A stretch of 64,000 nt of DNA from assembly GCA_039613835.1 (NCBI GenBank), contig CP154827.1:962501-1026500 (forward strand), read 5' to 3'. Each line of letters opens with the position of its first letter. The first letter of the stretch is position 1. Shown piece by piece: positions 1 to 10,300 of the stretch. Under the pieces are notes generated by a model, which was not told where the DNA came from, made no database searches, and saw only the letters and a program-made list of their open reading frames with translations. Source of the stretch: Acetobacteraceae bacterium. GTDB taxonomy: Bacteria > Pseudomonadota > Alphaproteobacteria > Acetobacterales > Acetobacteraceae. A program made the translations under genes and the position numbers.

Positions 1-1264
1 ATCACAACGCAGCGTGAGACGATTGTGATCTGGGAGCGTTCATCAGGTCGCCCCATCCATCGCGCCATTGTCTGGCAGGACCGCCGCACCGCACAGACCT
101 GCGCACAACTCAAACATGAAGGGCATGAAAAAATCGTGCGGGAGAAGACAGGTCTGATTCTAGACCCCTATTTCTCCGCCAGTAAGGTCGCGTGGATATT
201 GGATAACGTGCCCGACGCGCGTCGGAAAGCGGAGAAAGGCGAACTGGCTTTCGGCACAATTGACTGCTTTTTATTATGGCGTCTCACAGGCGGCACGGTC
301 CATGCCACCGATATCACAAATGCGTCGCGCACGGCTTTATTCAATATCGATACGCAGGAATGGGATGACGCACTGCTGAAGCTCTTCAATGTGCCGAAAG
401 CCATCCTGCCACGTATCGTCGAGAATGGCGGCCATCTGGGTGACACGGATCCCTCACTTTTCGGAGAGAAAATCGTGATTGGCGGCATGGCGGGTGACCA
501 GCATGCGGCTTTGGTGGGGCAGGCCTGTTTCAAACCCGGCATGGCCAAATCCACTTATGGCACAGGGTGTTTTCTGCTGATGAATACCGGGTCCAAACCC
601 GTCACATCGCGCAACCGCCTTCTCACCACGATTGGTTACCGGATTGACAATGAAACGACTTACGCGCTTGAGGGGTCCATCTTCGTCGCGGGTGCCGCGA
701 TCAAATGGCTGCGGGACGGGCTTCATCTGATCACCCATGCATCCCAGACAGATGATATGGCGACACGTGTCCCTAACAGTCACGGTGTTTATATGGTCCC
801 CGCTTTCGTCGGGCTTGGCGCACCGCATTGGGACCCGGATGTACGCAGGCTGATTTGCGGGCTGACCCTGGGTTCAACCCAGGCCCATATTGCGCGCGCC
901 GCTCTGGAAGTCAGTCGCCTATCAGACGTACGATCTGGTGCACGCCATGCGGGATGATGGCACGGCAGAAACGCGAGCCCTCCGGATTGATGGCAGCATG
1001 GCGGCAAATGACTGGTTCGCGCAGTTTCTGGCCAATATCCTGGACACACCGGCTGAGCGCCCGACAGATCTCGAAACAACGGCGCTCGGGGCCGCCTTTT
1101 TGGCGGGGTTGGCGACCGGCGTTTGGCAGTCCACCGACGACCTTGCCAAAAGCTGGAAGCAAGATGCGGTTTTTAAACCACGTATTGATCAGGATTTGAG
1201 GAGAAATCTCTTATCCGGCTGGCAGGATGCCATTCGCCGCACCCTGACCCCGGCCGCGAGATAA
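1..1264 (+). pseudogene. glpK: Glycerol kinase, 5'-truncated by the window edge and frameshifted
   Basis: This gene matches glycerol kinase (FGGY family), which phosphorylates glycerol to glycerol-3-phosphate in the cytoplasm. The first base is already inside the gene: frame 1 reads ITTQRET and then WQDRRT, both typical of GlpK, so about 80 N-terminal residues lie to the left. Frame 1 also carries the [12 protein letters not shown] and [11 protein letters not shown] motifs of the ATP-binding half. At about base 910 one extra base (GAA-G-TCA) throws the frame off; the C-terminal part ([13 protein letters not shown] onward) continues in frame 2 to TAA at 1262-1264. As it stands frame 1 stops at 957 and would lack the last ~100 residues of a ~500-residue enzyme. 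A pseudogene is the plain reading; a base-calling error is the alternative. Confidence 0.88.
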
Positions 1265-1326
1265 GCGAAGGGCGGCGCTGCGGAATAAAGGCAGCGTCGC
1301 ACCTTTATGCAGCGCAACTGCGCCCG

Positions 1327-2694
1327 TTAAAGATCGCTCAGAGGTGGGGGCACTTCCGCCCGGTCGAGGGCTTCCTTCTGGCGGGATGCGAGGGCATCGA
1401 CGTCAAAATGGGCGATGAGTTCCTGAAACAGGCGGTGCCAGTTGAGTTTTGCTTTCAACCTTACAAAAACGCTTCCGAGCCCGATCGCTGAACGATCAAC
1501 CAGCACAAACTCCCGCGACGGCCGGACGCCACCGGTGCGCTTGAGCCCTTCATAGACCCGTTCCGCAATATCCCGCCCGAAATTCGGGTCGTCATCCTCC
1601 TGAATCAGCCGCTCACGATCATCCATCAGGGGACCATAGACAAAACGCGCCCATTCATTCAGGACGCGGGCCGTATCCCGTGAGAGGCCGGTGAATCCCC
1701 AATTCTCATAGGCAGCGAGGGCCATATCCTCATCATCCGCCTGTAAAGCTGAAAAAAGGTCGATGATGGCTTTGACAAAATGCGGCGGGAAAATCCGGAT
1801 CGCGCCAAAATCAAGCAGGTTCAGCCCACGATCCTGCCGGACGGTGAAATTACCCATATGCGGGTCACCATGGATAATGCCGTAGCGATAAACGGGCGTA
1901 TACCATGCGTAAAACAAGGCGCGGGCGACGTCATTCCGCGTCGCCTGCGACGGATTTCCTTCAAGAAACGCCTTGATACCCTCGCCGGAAACCCACTCCA
2001 TCGTCAAAAGCCGCCCGGTTGAAAGCGTTTCTACAACTTTTGGAACCGTGACACGCTTCTGATCCGACAACATGTCGCCATAAAGCCGCATATGGGACGC
2101 TTCACGCTGGTAATCAAGCTCTTCCCGCAGCCGCGCTTCCAACTCCTTGACGACCTGATCCTGCTTGATGGCGGGCAGGACGCGCTGCAGCACCCCGACC
2201 GCCAGTTTAAATTGCCGCAAATCCGACTCAACCGTGGCGCGCATATTGGGATATTGCAATTTGCAGGCGACATCCTGCCCGTCCATCGTCGTCGCGCGAT
2301 GCACCTGGCCCAAACTGGCCGCCGCAGACGCTTCGTGACTGAAATGGCGGAATTGCCGCTCCCACTCCGGTCCGAGCTCCGACATCATGCGGCGGCGCAC
2401 GAAACTCCATCCCATCGGGGGGGCATTGGCCTGGAGTTCGGCCAGTTGCTCCGCATAAGCGTCGGGCAGCGCCCCGGGAATGGTTGAGAGGATCTGCGCG
2501 CCCTTCATCAAAGGGCCTTTAAGCCCCCCCAATGCCAGGCGCAGCTCATTCGCATGTGCGGATGTGTCTGGCGAGAAGCCGAGTTTACTGCCGATCAGCC
2601 TTGTCGCGATCCCCCCTACCGTGCCTGACGTGCGGGCGAGGCGCTTGAACTCACCGAATAACCCGGTCTCATCGAGAGGATCTTTCTTCGTCAT
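1327..2694 (-). CDS. ABC1/UbiB-family atypical kinase
   Basis: A 455-residue member of the ABC1/AarF/UbiB atypical protein-kinase-like family. Members support ubiquinone biosynthesis or other lipid-related processes; the exact substrate is not known from sequence. Visible landmarks are SLGQVHRA (residues 127-134), the presumed ATP-contacting Lys in ACKLQYP (K145), the catalytic-loop-like HGDPHMGNF (275-283) and the metal-binding LLDFGAIR (293-300). The ATG start overlaps the stop codon of the upstream pepF gene by 4 bases (ATGA), so translational coupling is likely and the gene is third in an amn-pepF-ABC1 operon. It is not next to ubiE, so calling it ubiB itself would be a guess. A glycine-rich start to the kinase domain is not obvious, as is usual in this family. 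Confidence 0.85.
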   Translation of the reverse strand: MTKKDPLDETGLFGEFKRLARTSGTVGGIATRLIGSKLGFSPDTSAHANELRLALGGLKGPLMKGAQILSTIPGALPDAYAEQLAELQANAPPMGWSFVRRRMMSELGPEWERQFRHFSHEASAAASLGQVHRATTMDGQDVACKLQYPNMRATVESDLRQFKLAVGVLQRVLPAIKQDQVVKELEARLREELDYQREASHMRLYGDMLSDQKRVTVPKVVETLSTGRLLTMEWVSGEGIKAFLEGNPSQATRNDVARALFYAWYTPVYRYGIIHGDPHMGNFTVRQDRGLNLLDFGAIRIFPPHFVKAIIDLFSALQADDEDMALAAYENWGFTGLSRDTARVLNEWARFVYGPLMDDRERLIQEDDDPNFGRDIAERVYEGLKRTGGVRPSREFVLVDRSAIGLGSVFVRLKAKLNWHRLFQELIAHFDVDALASRQKEALDRAEVPPPLSDL

Positions 2695-4523
2695 GCTGCA
2701 GGTTGTCTTTCCTCAAGTGCCTCATCCTCCAACGCATCAATCGAGCCGGAGATGACATCGAGACCTTTTTGCCAGAATGTCGGATCCGTCAGGTCAATTC
2801 CGAAAGGTGCCAGCAGTTCCTTATGGAACTGTGTGCCGCCCGCCTCAAGTAGGGCGCAATATTTGCGGGTAAAATCCGGGTGTCCCTGCTGGTAAAGCTG
2901 ATAGAGCGCGTTAACGAGGCAATCCCCGAAAGCATAGGCGTAAACATAAAAAGGCGCATGGATAAAATGCGACACGTAACTCCAGTAGATGCTATAACTT
3001 TCATCCAGCATGATGGCCGGGCCGAGACTGTCGCGCTGGGTTTTCAGCCAGATTTCACCGAGTTGCGCCGCGGAAAGCTCACCATCCTGACGCGCCGCGT
3101 GCACCTCCCTTTCAAACTTATAAAAGGCGACCTGGCGCACGATGGTATTGAGCATATCCTCAATTTTTGCCGCGATCATATGGCAACGCCTGACTTTGTC
3201 TTTTTCATTGGCGACGAGACGGTGGAAGACCAGCATCTCACCAAACACAGACGCGGTTTCAGCGAGCGTAAGCAGCGTGGCTGATTGCAGATAACCCTGC
3301 CGCCCTGCGAGGATCTGGTGCAGACCGTGGCCCAGTTCATGCGCAAGCGTCATCACATCACGGACTTTACCGTGATAATTCAGTAGAAAATAGGGATGTA
3401 CGGCAGGAGTGACGGGATGGGCAAAGGCGCCGGCGCTTTTGCCGGGATAAGACGCGGCATCAATCCAGTCCCTGTCGAGAAAATCGCGGGCCATTTCGCC
3501 CAATACCGGGTCAAAATCCTGATAGGCATCCGTGACGATCTGACGGGCTTCCACCCAGGAAATCTGGGCTGTTTCATCCTGCGTTAAAGGTGCATTCCGG
3601 TCCCAATGGGACAGGCTGTCCAAGCCCAGCCATCCCGCCTTCAGACGATAATAACGGTGTGAGAAATTTTCGTAATTGCACGTGACCGTCTCAACGAGCG
3701 TATCAACAATCCCCGGGGCGATAAAATTCGCGAGATGACGACTGCTATCAGGTCTCTCATAACCGCGAAGATGATCCTCAATCGCTTTGTCCTTGCTGAG
3801 GACATTGGTCACCATTGTCAGCACATGTTGATGACGGGTTAATGTGGTGTGCATCGCATCCGCAGCGTCCTTACGACGGGCACGGTCAGGGTCGCTCAGG
3901 CGATTCAGTGCTTCGCCGAGAGGCTTCACGGCCCCATCGAGTGAGACGGTCATCGCGGCCTGCGTTTCATCAAAAAGCCGTACCCAGGCCGCGCGCCCTG
4001 TCACGTCTTTTTCAAGCAGGAGCTTCTCCACATCATCGGCGAGCTGGTAGGGCCGCGTCAGGCGCACGGCGCGGAGGAAAGGCGCCCAATCTTGGAGAGA
4101 CGTGTCCGCAAGACAGGCTTCCAGCCTGTCATCCGCCATCCGGTTGATCTCCAGCGTGAAAAACATGATGTCAGAGGCGATCTTATTCAGCCGCTCCTGA
4201 ATCATCTGGCTGAAGCGACCGACTTTATCCTGCGTCGCCTCCGTCGCGAAACGAAGCTGCGCATAAGCGTGGAGGCGACCCATACGCTCATCACATGTCT
4301 GATAAGTTTCGATTGCGACAGCCGACGCCTCCCCGTAAAGCTGCGCCACCTGCCCTTTATACCGCGTTGCGAAGGCACGCGCCTCCGCCGCGCAGGTTTC
4401 GATATCCCGGGCGATTACGGGGTCATCAAGACTCGCGTAAAGGTCAGAGAGATCCCAACGGGGAAGCGTCGGCTGTCTATCGGTGGGCGTCGTCGTGTCA
4501 GTCAAGTTATGATCCGTTCTCAT
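2691..4523 (-). CDS. pepF: M3-family oligoendopeptidase F
   Basis: A 610-residue cytosolic zinc metallopeptidase of family M3, expected to cut short peptides. The thermolysin-like zinc motif HELGHG sits at residues 395-400, with a downstream glutamate in TLAET (about 422) as the probable third ligand. The N-terminal ~200 residues are the oligopeptidase F-type helical domain. Length matches the usual ~600 residues. The ATG at 4523 lies 5 bases after the amn stop, and the stop overlaps the ABC1 kinase start, so the three genes read as one operon. No signal peptide is visible. No frame break was seen over 1.8 kb. Confidence 0.93.
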   Translation of the reverse strand: MRTDHNLTDTTTPTDRQPTLPRWDLSDLYASLDDPVIARDIETCAAEARAFATRYKGQVAQLYGEASAVAIETYQTCDERMGRLHAYAQLRFATEATQDKVGRFSQMIQERLNKIASDIMFFTLEINRMADDRLEACLADTSLQDWAPFLRAVRLTRPYQLADDVEKLLLEKDVTGRAAWVRLFDETQAAMTVSLDGAVKPLGEALNRLSDPDRARRKDAADAMHTTLTRHQHVLTMVTNVLSKDKAIEDHLRGYERPDSSRHLANFIAPGIVDTLVETVTCNYENFSHRYYRLKAGWLGLDSLSHWDRNAPLTQDETAQISWVEARQIVTDAYQDFDPVLGEMARDFLDRDWIDAASYPGKSAGAFAHPVTPAVHPYFLLNYHGKVRDVMTLAHELGHGLHQILAGRQGYLQSATLLTLAETASVFGEMLVFHRLVANEKDKVRRCHMIAAKIEDMLNTIVRQVAFYKFEREVHAARQDGELSAAQLGEIWLKTQRDSLGPAIMLDESYSIYWSYVSHFIHAPFYVYAYAFGDCLVNALYQLYQQGHPDFTRKYCALLEAGGTQFHKELLAPFGIDLTDPTFWQKGLDVISGSIDALEDEALEERQPAA

Positions 4524-4528
4524 ATCAT

Positions 4529-5971
4529 TCAGCGGAAAGGCGGCTCGTCAAAGCCTCTCAATTTGCGGGAGTGGAGGTGATCAACCCCATTGCGTCGCAA
4601 AGCGCGCATCGTTTCAATGCCAATCATCAAATGTTGGGAAATACGCGTCCGATAAAACGTATTGGCCATGCCGGGGAGTTTCAGCTCACCATGCAAAGGG
4701 CGGTCCGAGACGCAAAGCAGCGTCCCATAAGGGACGCGGAAGCGAAAACCATTCGCCGCGATTGTCGCTGATTCCATATCTATGGCAATGGCCCGACTCA
4801 TATTGATCTGGGAAAAAAGAGCGCGCAAACGCAATTCCCAATTACGGTCATCCGTTGTCAGGACTGTGCCGGTGCGCATACGGGTTTTGATTTCCGACGG
4901 GCCAAGCTGCGTCACTTCCTGCGTGGCCTGTTGCAGCGCCACCTGCACTTCCGCAATGGGGGGCACCGGCACCCAGGCAGGCAGCATGTCGTTCAGGACA
5001 TTATCATCGCGCACATAGCCATGAGCCAGCACATAATCTCCCAGCTTCTGGGAACGACGCAACCCCGCACAATGGCCCACCATCAGCCAGCAATGCGGAC
5101 GCAGCACGGCGAGGTGATCCGTAATCGTCTTGGCGTTTGACGGCCCCACCCCGATATTGACGAGGGTGATGCCGTGACCATCCGGCCGACATAAATGATA
5201 GGCTGGCATTTGCGGCAGGCTTGAAGGCTCCTCACCGGAGATAAGCCCCTCCTTGCCATAGACCGTATCTCCGGGCGCGACGAAATGCGTATACTCCTCC
5301 CCCAATTGTGCCGCGGCAAAATCCCTGAAGCCATCGACGTAACGTTGATAATTGGTGAGGAGGATGAATTTCTGGAAATGCTCGGGCGATGTCCCCGTAT
5401 AATGATGCAGCCTCCCGAGGGAATAATCCATCCGCTCTGCTGAGAATAATGAGAGGGGACGCGGGGCTTCGCTCTCCGGCTTATAGACGCAATTGGCGAT
5501 GTCATCATCCGTCGCATGCAGATCCGGCAGGTCAAACCCCACGCCATGACGTTGCAGCATTTCAACCGACAGCCCCTCGCCCGATTTGACGACATAAGGC
5601 AGCGGAATGGGGCGTCGTGAGAGCCCGACATAAACGGGCGCCCGGTAAGTTGCCATCAAATCTGCAAGCTGATCCCGCAAATAAGCGTCGTAAAGTTTCG
5701 GGCGGGTGATGGTTGTGCCGTAGAATCCGGATTCAAGCAGAATATCATATCGGGCGCGCGCTGTGATATCCGCCGCATTATGGCGTTGAAAGAAAGCGAG
5801 ATAGGGATAATAGCCCGACCCTTTCCCCTCTCCCTTGATGGACGCCGCAACGCGGGCGACCTCGCCCTTGTAAAGCGCGACAAGCCGTTCATACGCGCTT
5901 TCCGCAGTCGCGGCGCGTTTAAACGCCGAACCCACGCGCGATAATGCCTCCAGATCCTGCGTTTCGTCCAT
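4529..5971 (-). CDS. amn: AMP nucleosidase
   Basis: AMP nucleosidase cleaves AMP to adenine and ribose-5-phosphate and so controls the adenylate pool. The protein is 480 residues from the chosen ATG at 5971, which is preceded by a good ribosome site (AGGGGGG, 6-base spacing). An in-frame ATG at 5998 would add nine residues but has no such site. The C-terminal half carries the nucleoside-phosphorylase-like fold: VNIGVGPSNAKT, LMVGHCAGLR and AIAIDMESATIAANG resemble the purine-binding and catalytic segments of Amn. Length agrees with the E. coli enzyme (~484). It is the first gene of amn-pepF-ABC1 kinase, with a 5-base gap to pepF. Confidence 0.93.
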   Translation of the reverse strand: MDETQDLEALSRVGSAFKRAATAESAYERLVALYKGEVARVAASIKGEGKGSGYYPYLAFFQRHNAADITARARYDILLESGFYGTTITRPKLYDAYLRDQLADLMATYRAPVYVGLSRRPIPLPYVVKSGEGLSVEMLQRHGVGFDLPDLHATDDDIANCVYKPESEAPRPLSLFSAERMDYSLGRLHHYTGTSPEHFQKFILLTNYQRYVDGFRDFAAAQLGEEYTHFVAPGDTVYGKEGLISGEEPSSLPQMPAYHLCRPDGHGITLVNIGVGPSNAKTITDHLAVLRPHCWLMVGHCAGLRRSQKLGDYVLAHGYVRDDNVLNDMLPAWVPVPPIAEVQVALQQATQEVTQLGPSEIKTRMRTGTVLTTDDRNWELRLRALFSQINMSRAIAIDMESATIAANGFRFRVPYGTLLCVSDRPLHGELKLPGMANTFYRTRISQHLMIGIETMRALRRNGVDHLHSRKLRGFDEPPFR

Positions 5972-6303
5972 TGAAAGCCCCCCTGGCCTGCGCCTCACCC
6001 ACGCCCACGAAGCCGCAGCGTCGCGCGGAAGCTATTATGGTAGCCCTTGTTAAGGCTTGAGGGAAGGCAGGAAGCGGAAGCCCTTTTAAAACGCGCGACG
6101 GATCCCGCCCGGGGACGTAAATCATACGCTCCACAACGTGATAATCAGTGATGGAATGCCCGTGTTACATCATTGATCAATGGGACAATATTTGGCATGA
6201 CGAAGCATATCGGTGTCTTTAGGCGGTCTCTTCTTCAGTTCGGCAGCTACCCATCCAGCTCAATTGTCAAAATGGGCGGCGTTGCCTCTTAAAAGGGGGT
6301 TTT
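5972..6303. other. Intergenic region between divergent amn and galE
   Basis: This 332-base gap separates the divergently transcribed amn and galE genes and should hold promoters for both. No convincing coding frame or RNA gene was seen. The galE ATG at 6304 is preceded by a purine-rich ribosome site (AAAAGGGGG at 6291-6299). Confidence 0.5.
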
Positions 6304-7329
6304 ATGCGTTACCTGGTGACTGGCGGGGCTGGCTATATCGGTAGTCATATCGTCCTCGCCCTTCTGGATGCGGGGCACGAGGTCGAAATTATCGACAATC
6401 TGTCGACCGGTCATCGAGAGGTCGTGCCATCTGCCGCCCGCCTGCATGAGGTTGATCTGCGCTATGGCGCGGCGCTCGCACCGATTTTCGGGGCGCATCG
6501 ATGGGATGGCGTGTTTCATCTTGCCGCGCTTTCCATCGTGGGGGAAAGTATGCGCGACCCCCTTCATTACCTTGAACATAATTTCACCTCATCGCTGAAC
6601 CTGATCAGATCCTGCACGCAGCAAGGCGTCCGCAAGCTGGTATTTTCCTCGACCGCCGCGCTTTTCGGGGGGCCGGACCGGCACAGTGCCATCACGGAGG
6701 ATGCCGCGATCATTCCGGGATCAGTCTATGGGGAAAGCAAGTTTTTCATTGAGCGCACTTTACATTGGGCGGATCGGGTGCACGGCCTTCGCAGCGCCTG
6801 CCTGCGTTATTTCAACGCGGCCGGGGCGGACCCAAATGGCCGCGCGGGGGAAGATCACAAGCCGGAAACGCATCTCATCCCGCTTGCCCTTGATGCAATG
6901 CTGCGCCGCCGTCGTGCCTTACAGATTTTCGGCACGGATTATGAGACACCTGACGGGACCTGCATCCGCGATTACACGCATGTATCCGATATTGCCGCGG
7001 CACATATTTGCGTCCTGGATGTGCTTGATCATCGCAGCGTCGCCTATAATCTCGGCACGGGCACCGGGCATTCCAATCTCGACGTTTTGAAGAGTATCGC
7101 ACGCGTCAGCGGTCGCGACGTCCCATGGCATGAGGCGGAAAGACGGGCCGGAGACCCATCCGTCCTGGTCGCTGACGCGACCTCTTTGACGAGAGATACG
7201 GGTTGGACGCCCCGTTATGCCGCAATTGATCAGATCATTGAGACAGCGATCGCCTGGCGCACGCGCCATCCTGATGGTTACGGAAATGCAGCAAGCCAGG
7301 TCGATGTCGCCAGTGTGATGCGTCGGTAA
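6304..7329 (+). CDS. galE: UDP-glucose 4-epimerase
   Basis: A 341-residue short-chain dehydrogenase/reductase that interconverts UDP-glucose and UDP-galactose, feeding polysaccharide and LPS synthesis. The N-terminus has the NAD-binding TGGAGYIGSH motif, followed by DNLSTGH. The catalytic serine segment is SSTAALFG and the catalytic Tyr-x-x-x-Lys is YGESK (about residues 140-144). LRYFNAAGADP is a typical GalE signature near residue 175. Length fits the family. The gene stands alone, divergent from amn and convergent with gltB, with only 39 bases before the gltB stop. A related 4-epimerase of another UDP-sugar cannot be excluded. Confidence 0.93.
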   Translation: MRYLVTGGAGYIGSHIVLALLDAGHEVEIIDNLSTGHREVVPSAARLHEVDLRYGAALAPIFGAHRWDGVFHLAALSIVGESMRDPLHYLEHNFTSSLNLIRSCTQQGVRKLVFSSTAALFGGPDRHSAITEDAAIIPGSVYGESKFFIERTLHWADRVHGLRSACLRYFNAAGADPNGRAGEDHKPETHLIPLALDAMLRRRRALQIFGTDYETPDGTCIRDYTHVSDIAAAHICVLDVLDHRSVAYNLGTGTGHSNLDVLKSIARVSGRDVPWHEAERRAGDPSVLVADATSLTRDTGWTPRYAAIDQIIETAIAWRTRHPDGYGNAASQVDVASVMRR

Positions 7330-7368
7330 GTCCTCACGCAACCACGCTTGCGGGCGACACCGGCCGGA

Positions 7369-10300
7369 TCAGGCACGCAGGCTTTCCGCCGTTTCCGTCA
7401 CTTTAAAGCCGATTGACCGCGCATAATCCTGCGGCACAATCATCCAGAAACGCGGGAGGTGATCTTCCCAACGATGCAGGATCTCTTGCGCATAGGCACT
7501 GCGCGTTTCCGAGACATGACGTTCGACAAAGTGCCGCAGCCGCGCTTGCCAATGAGGGTCGATGACGCGACTCCATAAGAGGGTTTCACGATTCAGCTTC
7601 TCCTCAAACCGGCCCTCCGCATCCAACACAAAAGCCATGCCCCCAGTAAAGCCAGCGCCGAAATTCGCGCCCGTCTGCCCGAGGATGACCACTTCTCCAC
7701 CTGTCATATATTCGCACGCATTCGCACCACAGCCTTCAATGACGCTGAGTGCGCCGGAATTCCGGACCGCGAAGCGCTCACCCGCCTGCCCCGCTGCGAA
7801 GAGCGCGCCTGACGTCGCGCCATACAGCACCGTATTGCCGATAATTGCGTTTTCCTGTGATTGCCAATGCGCCATCGGGGGCGGCCGGATGACGATCGTG
7901 CCGCCGGAAAGACCTTTCCCAACATAGTCATTTGCATCACCGACAACATCAAGCTTGAGGCCCTTGACGGCGAAAGCCCCAAGTGACTGCCCCGCCGCGC
8001 CACGCAGGCGCAGGGTTAGATGGTCATCCGGCAGGGCATCCATGCCGTAACGCCGGGTGATCATGGACGAGATGCGCGTGCCAATGGCGCGGTCCGTATT
8101 CTGCACAGTGTAATACAGTTGCAATTTTTCACGATCGTCAAAAAAGGGCTTGGCGTCCGCGATAACCTGCATATCGAGCGCATCCGGCACCGGGTTCCGG
8201 CCTTCTCGCGTGCAGTATCGTGCATAGGGCCCCGGATCGGCCTGGACGAGGAGGGAGTTCAGGTCAAGATCATCCAGATAATCCGCCCCGCGTGAGACCT
8301 GACGCAAAAGATCCGTGCGTCCGATCACGTCTTCCAGCTTACTATAACCAAGATCCGCCAGGATATTACGGACATCCTCCGCGATGAAGGAGAAAAGATT
8401 GATGACTTTCTCCGGCGTACCCTCAAATTTGGCCCGCAGCTTTTCATCCTGCACACACACCCCGACGGGACAGGTGTTGGAATGACACTGACGCACCATA
8501 ATGCACCCCATCGCGACCAACGCCGCCGTGCCTATCCCGAATTCCTCCGCGCCGAGCATGGCGGCGATCACGACATCCCGACCGGTTTTGATCCCGCCAT
8601 CCGTGCGCAGGACAATGCGGTGACGCAACCGGTTGAGCATCAGCACCTGATGCGCCTCACTCAACCCCATTTCCCATGGAAGGCCCGCATATTTGATGGA
8701 AGATTGCGGGCTGGCCCCTGTCCCCCCACTATGACCCGAAATCATGATCGCATCCGCCTTGGCCTTCGCGACCCCCGCCGCGATCGTGCCGATCCCGCTC
8801 CGTGCGACGAGTTTGACCGTCACTGTGGCGTCGGGGTTGATCTGCTTAAGGTCGTAAATGAGCTGCGCGAGGTCCTCGATCGAATAAATATCATGATGCG
8901 GCGGCGGGGAGATCAGCGTCACGCCTTGTGTCGCGTGGCGCAGGCGTGCGATCAGTTCCGTAACTTTGAAGCCCGGTAACTGGCCGCCCTCACCCGGCTT
9001 GGCGCCCTGCGCGACCTTGATTTCAATTTCCCGGCAGCTATTGAGATATTCTGCCGTGACGCCAAAGCGCCCGGACGCCACCTGCTTGATGGCTGAACTC
9101 GGATTATCCCCGTTTTCCCGCGGGCGAAAACGCGCAGGATCCTCACCGCCCTCACCGGAATCGGATTTGGCACCGATACGGTTCATGGCAATTGCCAGCG
9201 TCTCATGCGCTTCTGGGCTCAGCGCCCCGAGGGAAATTCCCGACGCAACGAGGCGACGGCGGATTTTCGTGATGCTCTCCACCTGATCAACCGGGATGGG
9301 CTGACGGGTTTTGTGGTAATCGAGGAGATCCCGCAATGCGACGGGCGGTTGCTGGCGCACGGCGTCCGCATAACGCTGGTAGAGCGCGAAATTCTCGCTA
9401 CTCACCGCGCTTTGCAGCATATGGATCAACTGCCCGTTAAACGCATGAACCTCACCCTTGCGGCGCAGCTTGTAAAGCCCACCAATGGGAAGCGCCTGGA
9501 CATCACCCCCCCAAGCTGCGCGATGGGCTGTGATGACGTTGCGCGCCAGTCCGGGCAGGCCAATCCCGGAGATACGCGAGGGCATTCCGGGGAAGAACTC
9601 CGCGACAAAAGCACGCGATAAACCGATCGCCTCAAAATTATAGCCACCGCGATAGCTCGCCACGATGGAAATGCCGGATTTAGACATGATTTTCAGGAGG
9701 CCCTTATCCAGCGCCTTGCGATAACGCTCGACCGCATCCCTCAAACTCAGGGCACCGAAAAGACCGCGTTTGAGGCGATTGGCAATGGCCTCCTGCGCGA
9801 GGAATGGATTGACCGACGTCGCGCCAACGCCAATCGTCACCGCCATACCATGCACATCAAGCACGTCGGATGACCGGACATTTAGCGACGTAAACGTCCG
9901 CAAAGATTGTCGCACCAGATGGATATGCACCGACGCCGTCGCCAGAATCATCGGGATCGCGACCCGGGATACGTCCTGTTTTTCATCGGATAAAAAGAGA
10001 TGGGTGCATCCACCGCGCACACTTTCCTCCGCCTCACGCCGGATGCGGGTGATCGCCTGTTTTAAACCCGCCTCCCCCGCTGCAAGCGGGAAGGTGCAGT
10101 CAATCATCTGCGCTTCACGTCCACAGAACTGCCGCAGCGCTTCGAACTCCCCATTTGTCAGGACGGGGCTCGGCAGAAGCAACATATCGCACTGGTCCGG
10201 CGATTGGTCGAGTATATTGCCCAGATTGCCGAGGCGCGTGGCCAAACTCATCACGTTCAGTTCACGCAGCGAATCGATAGGTGGGTTCGTGACCTGGCTG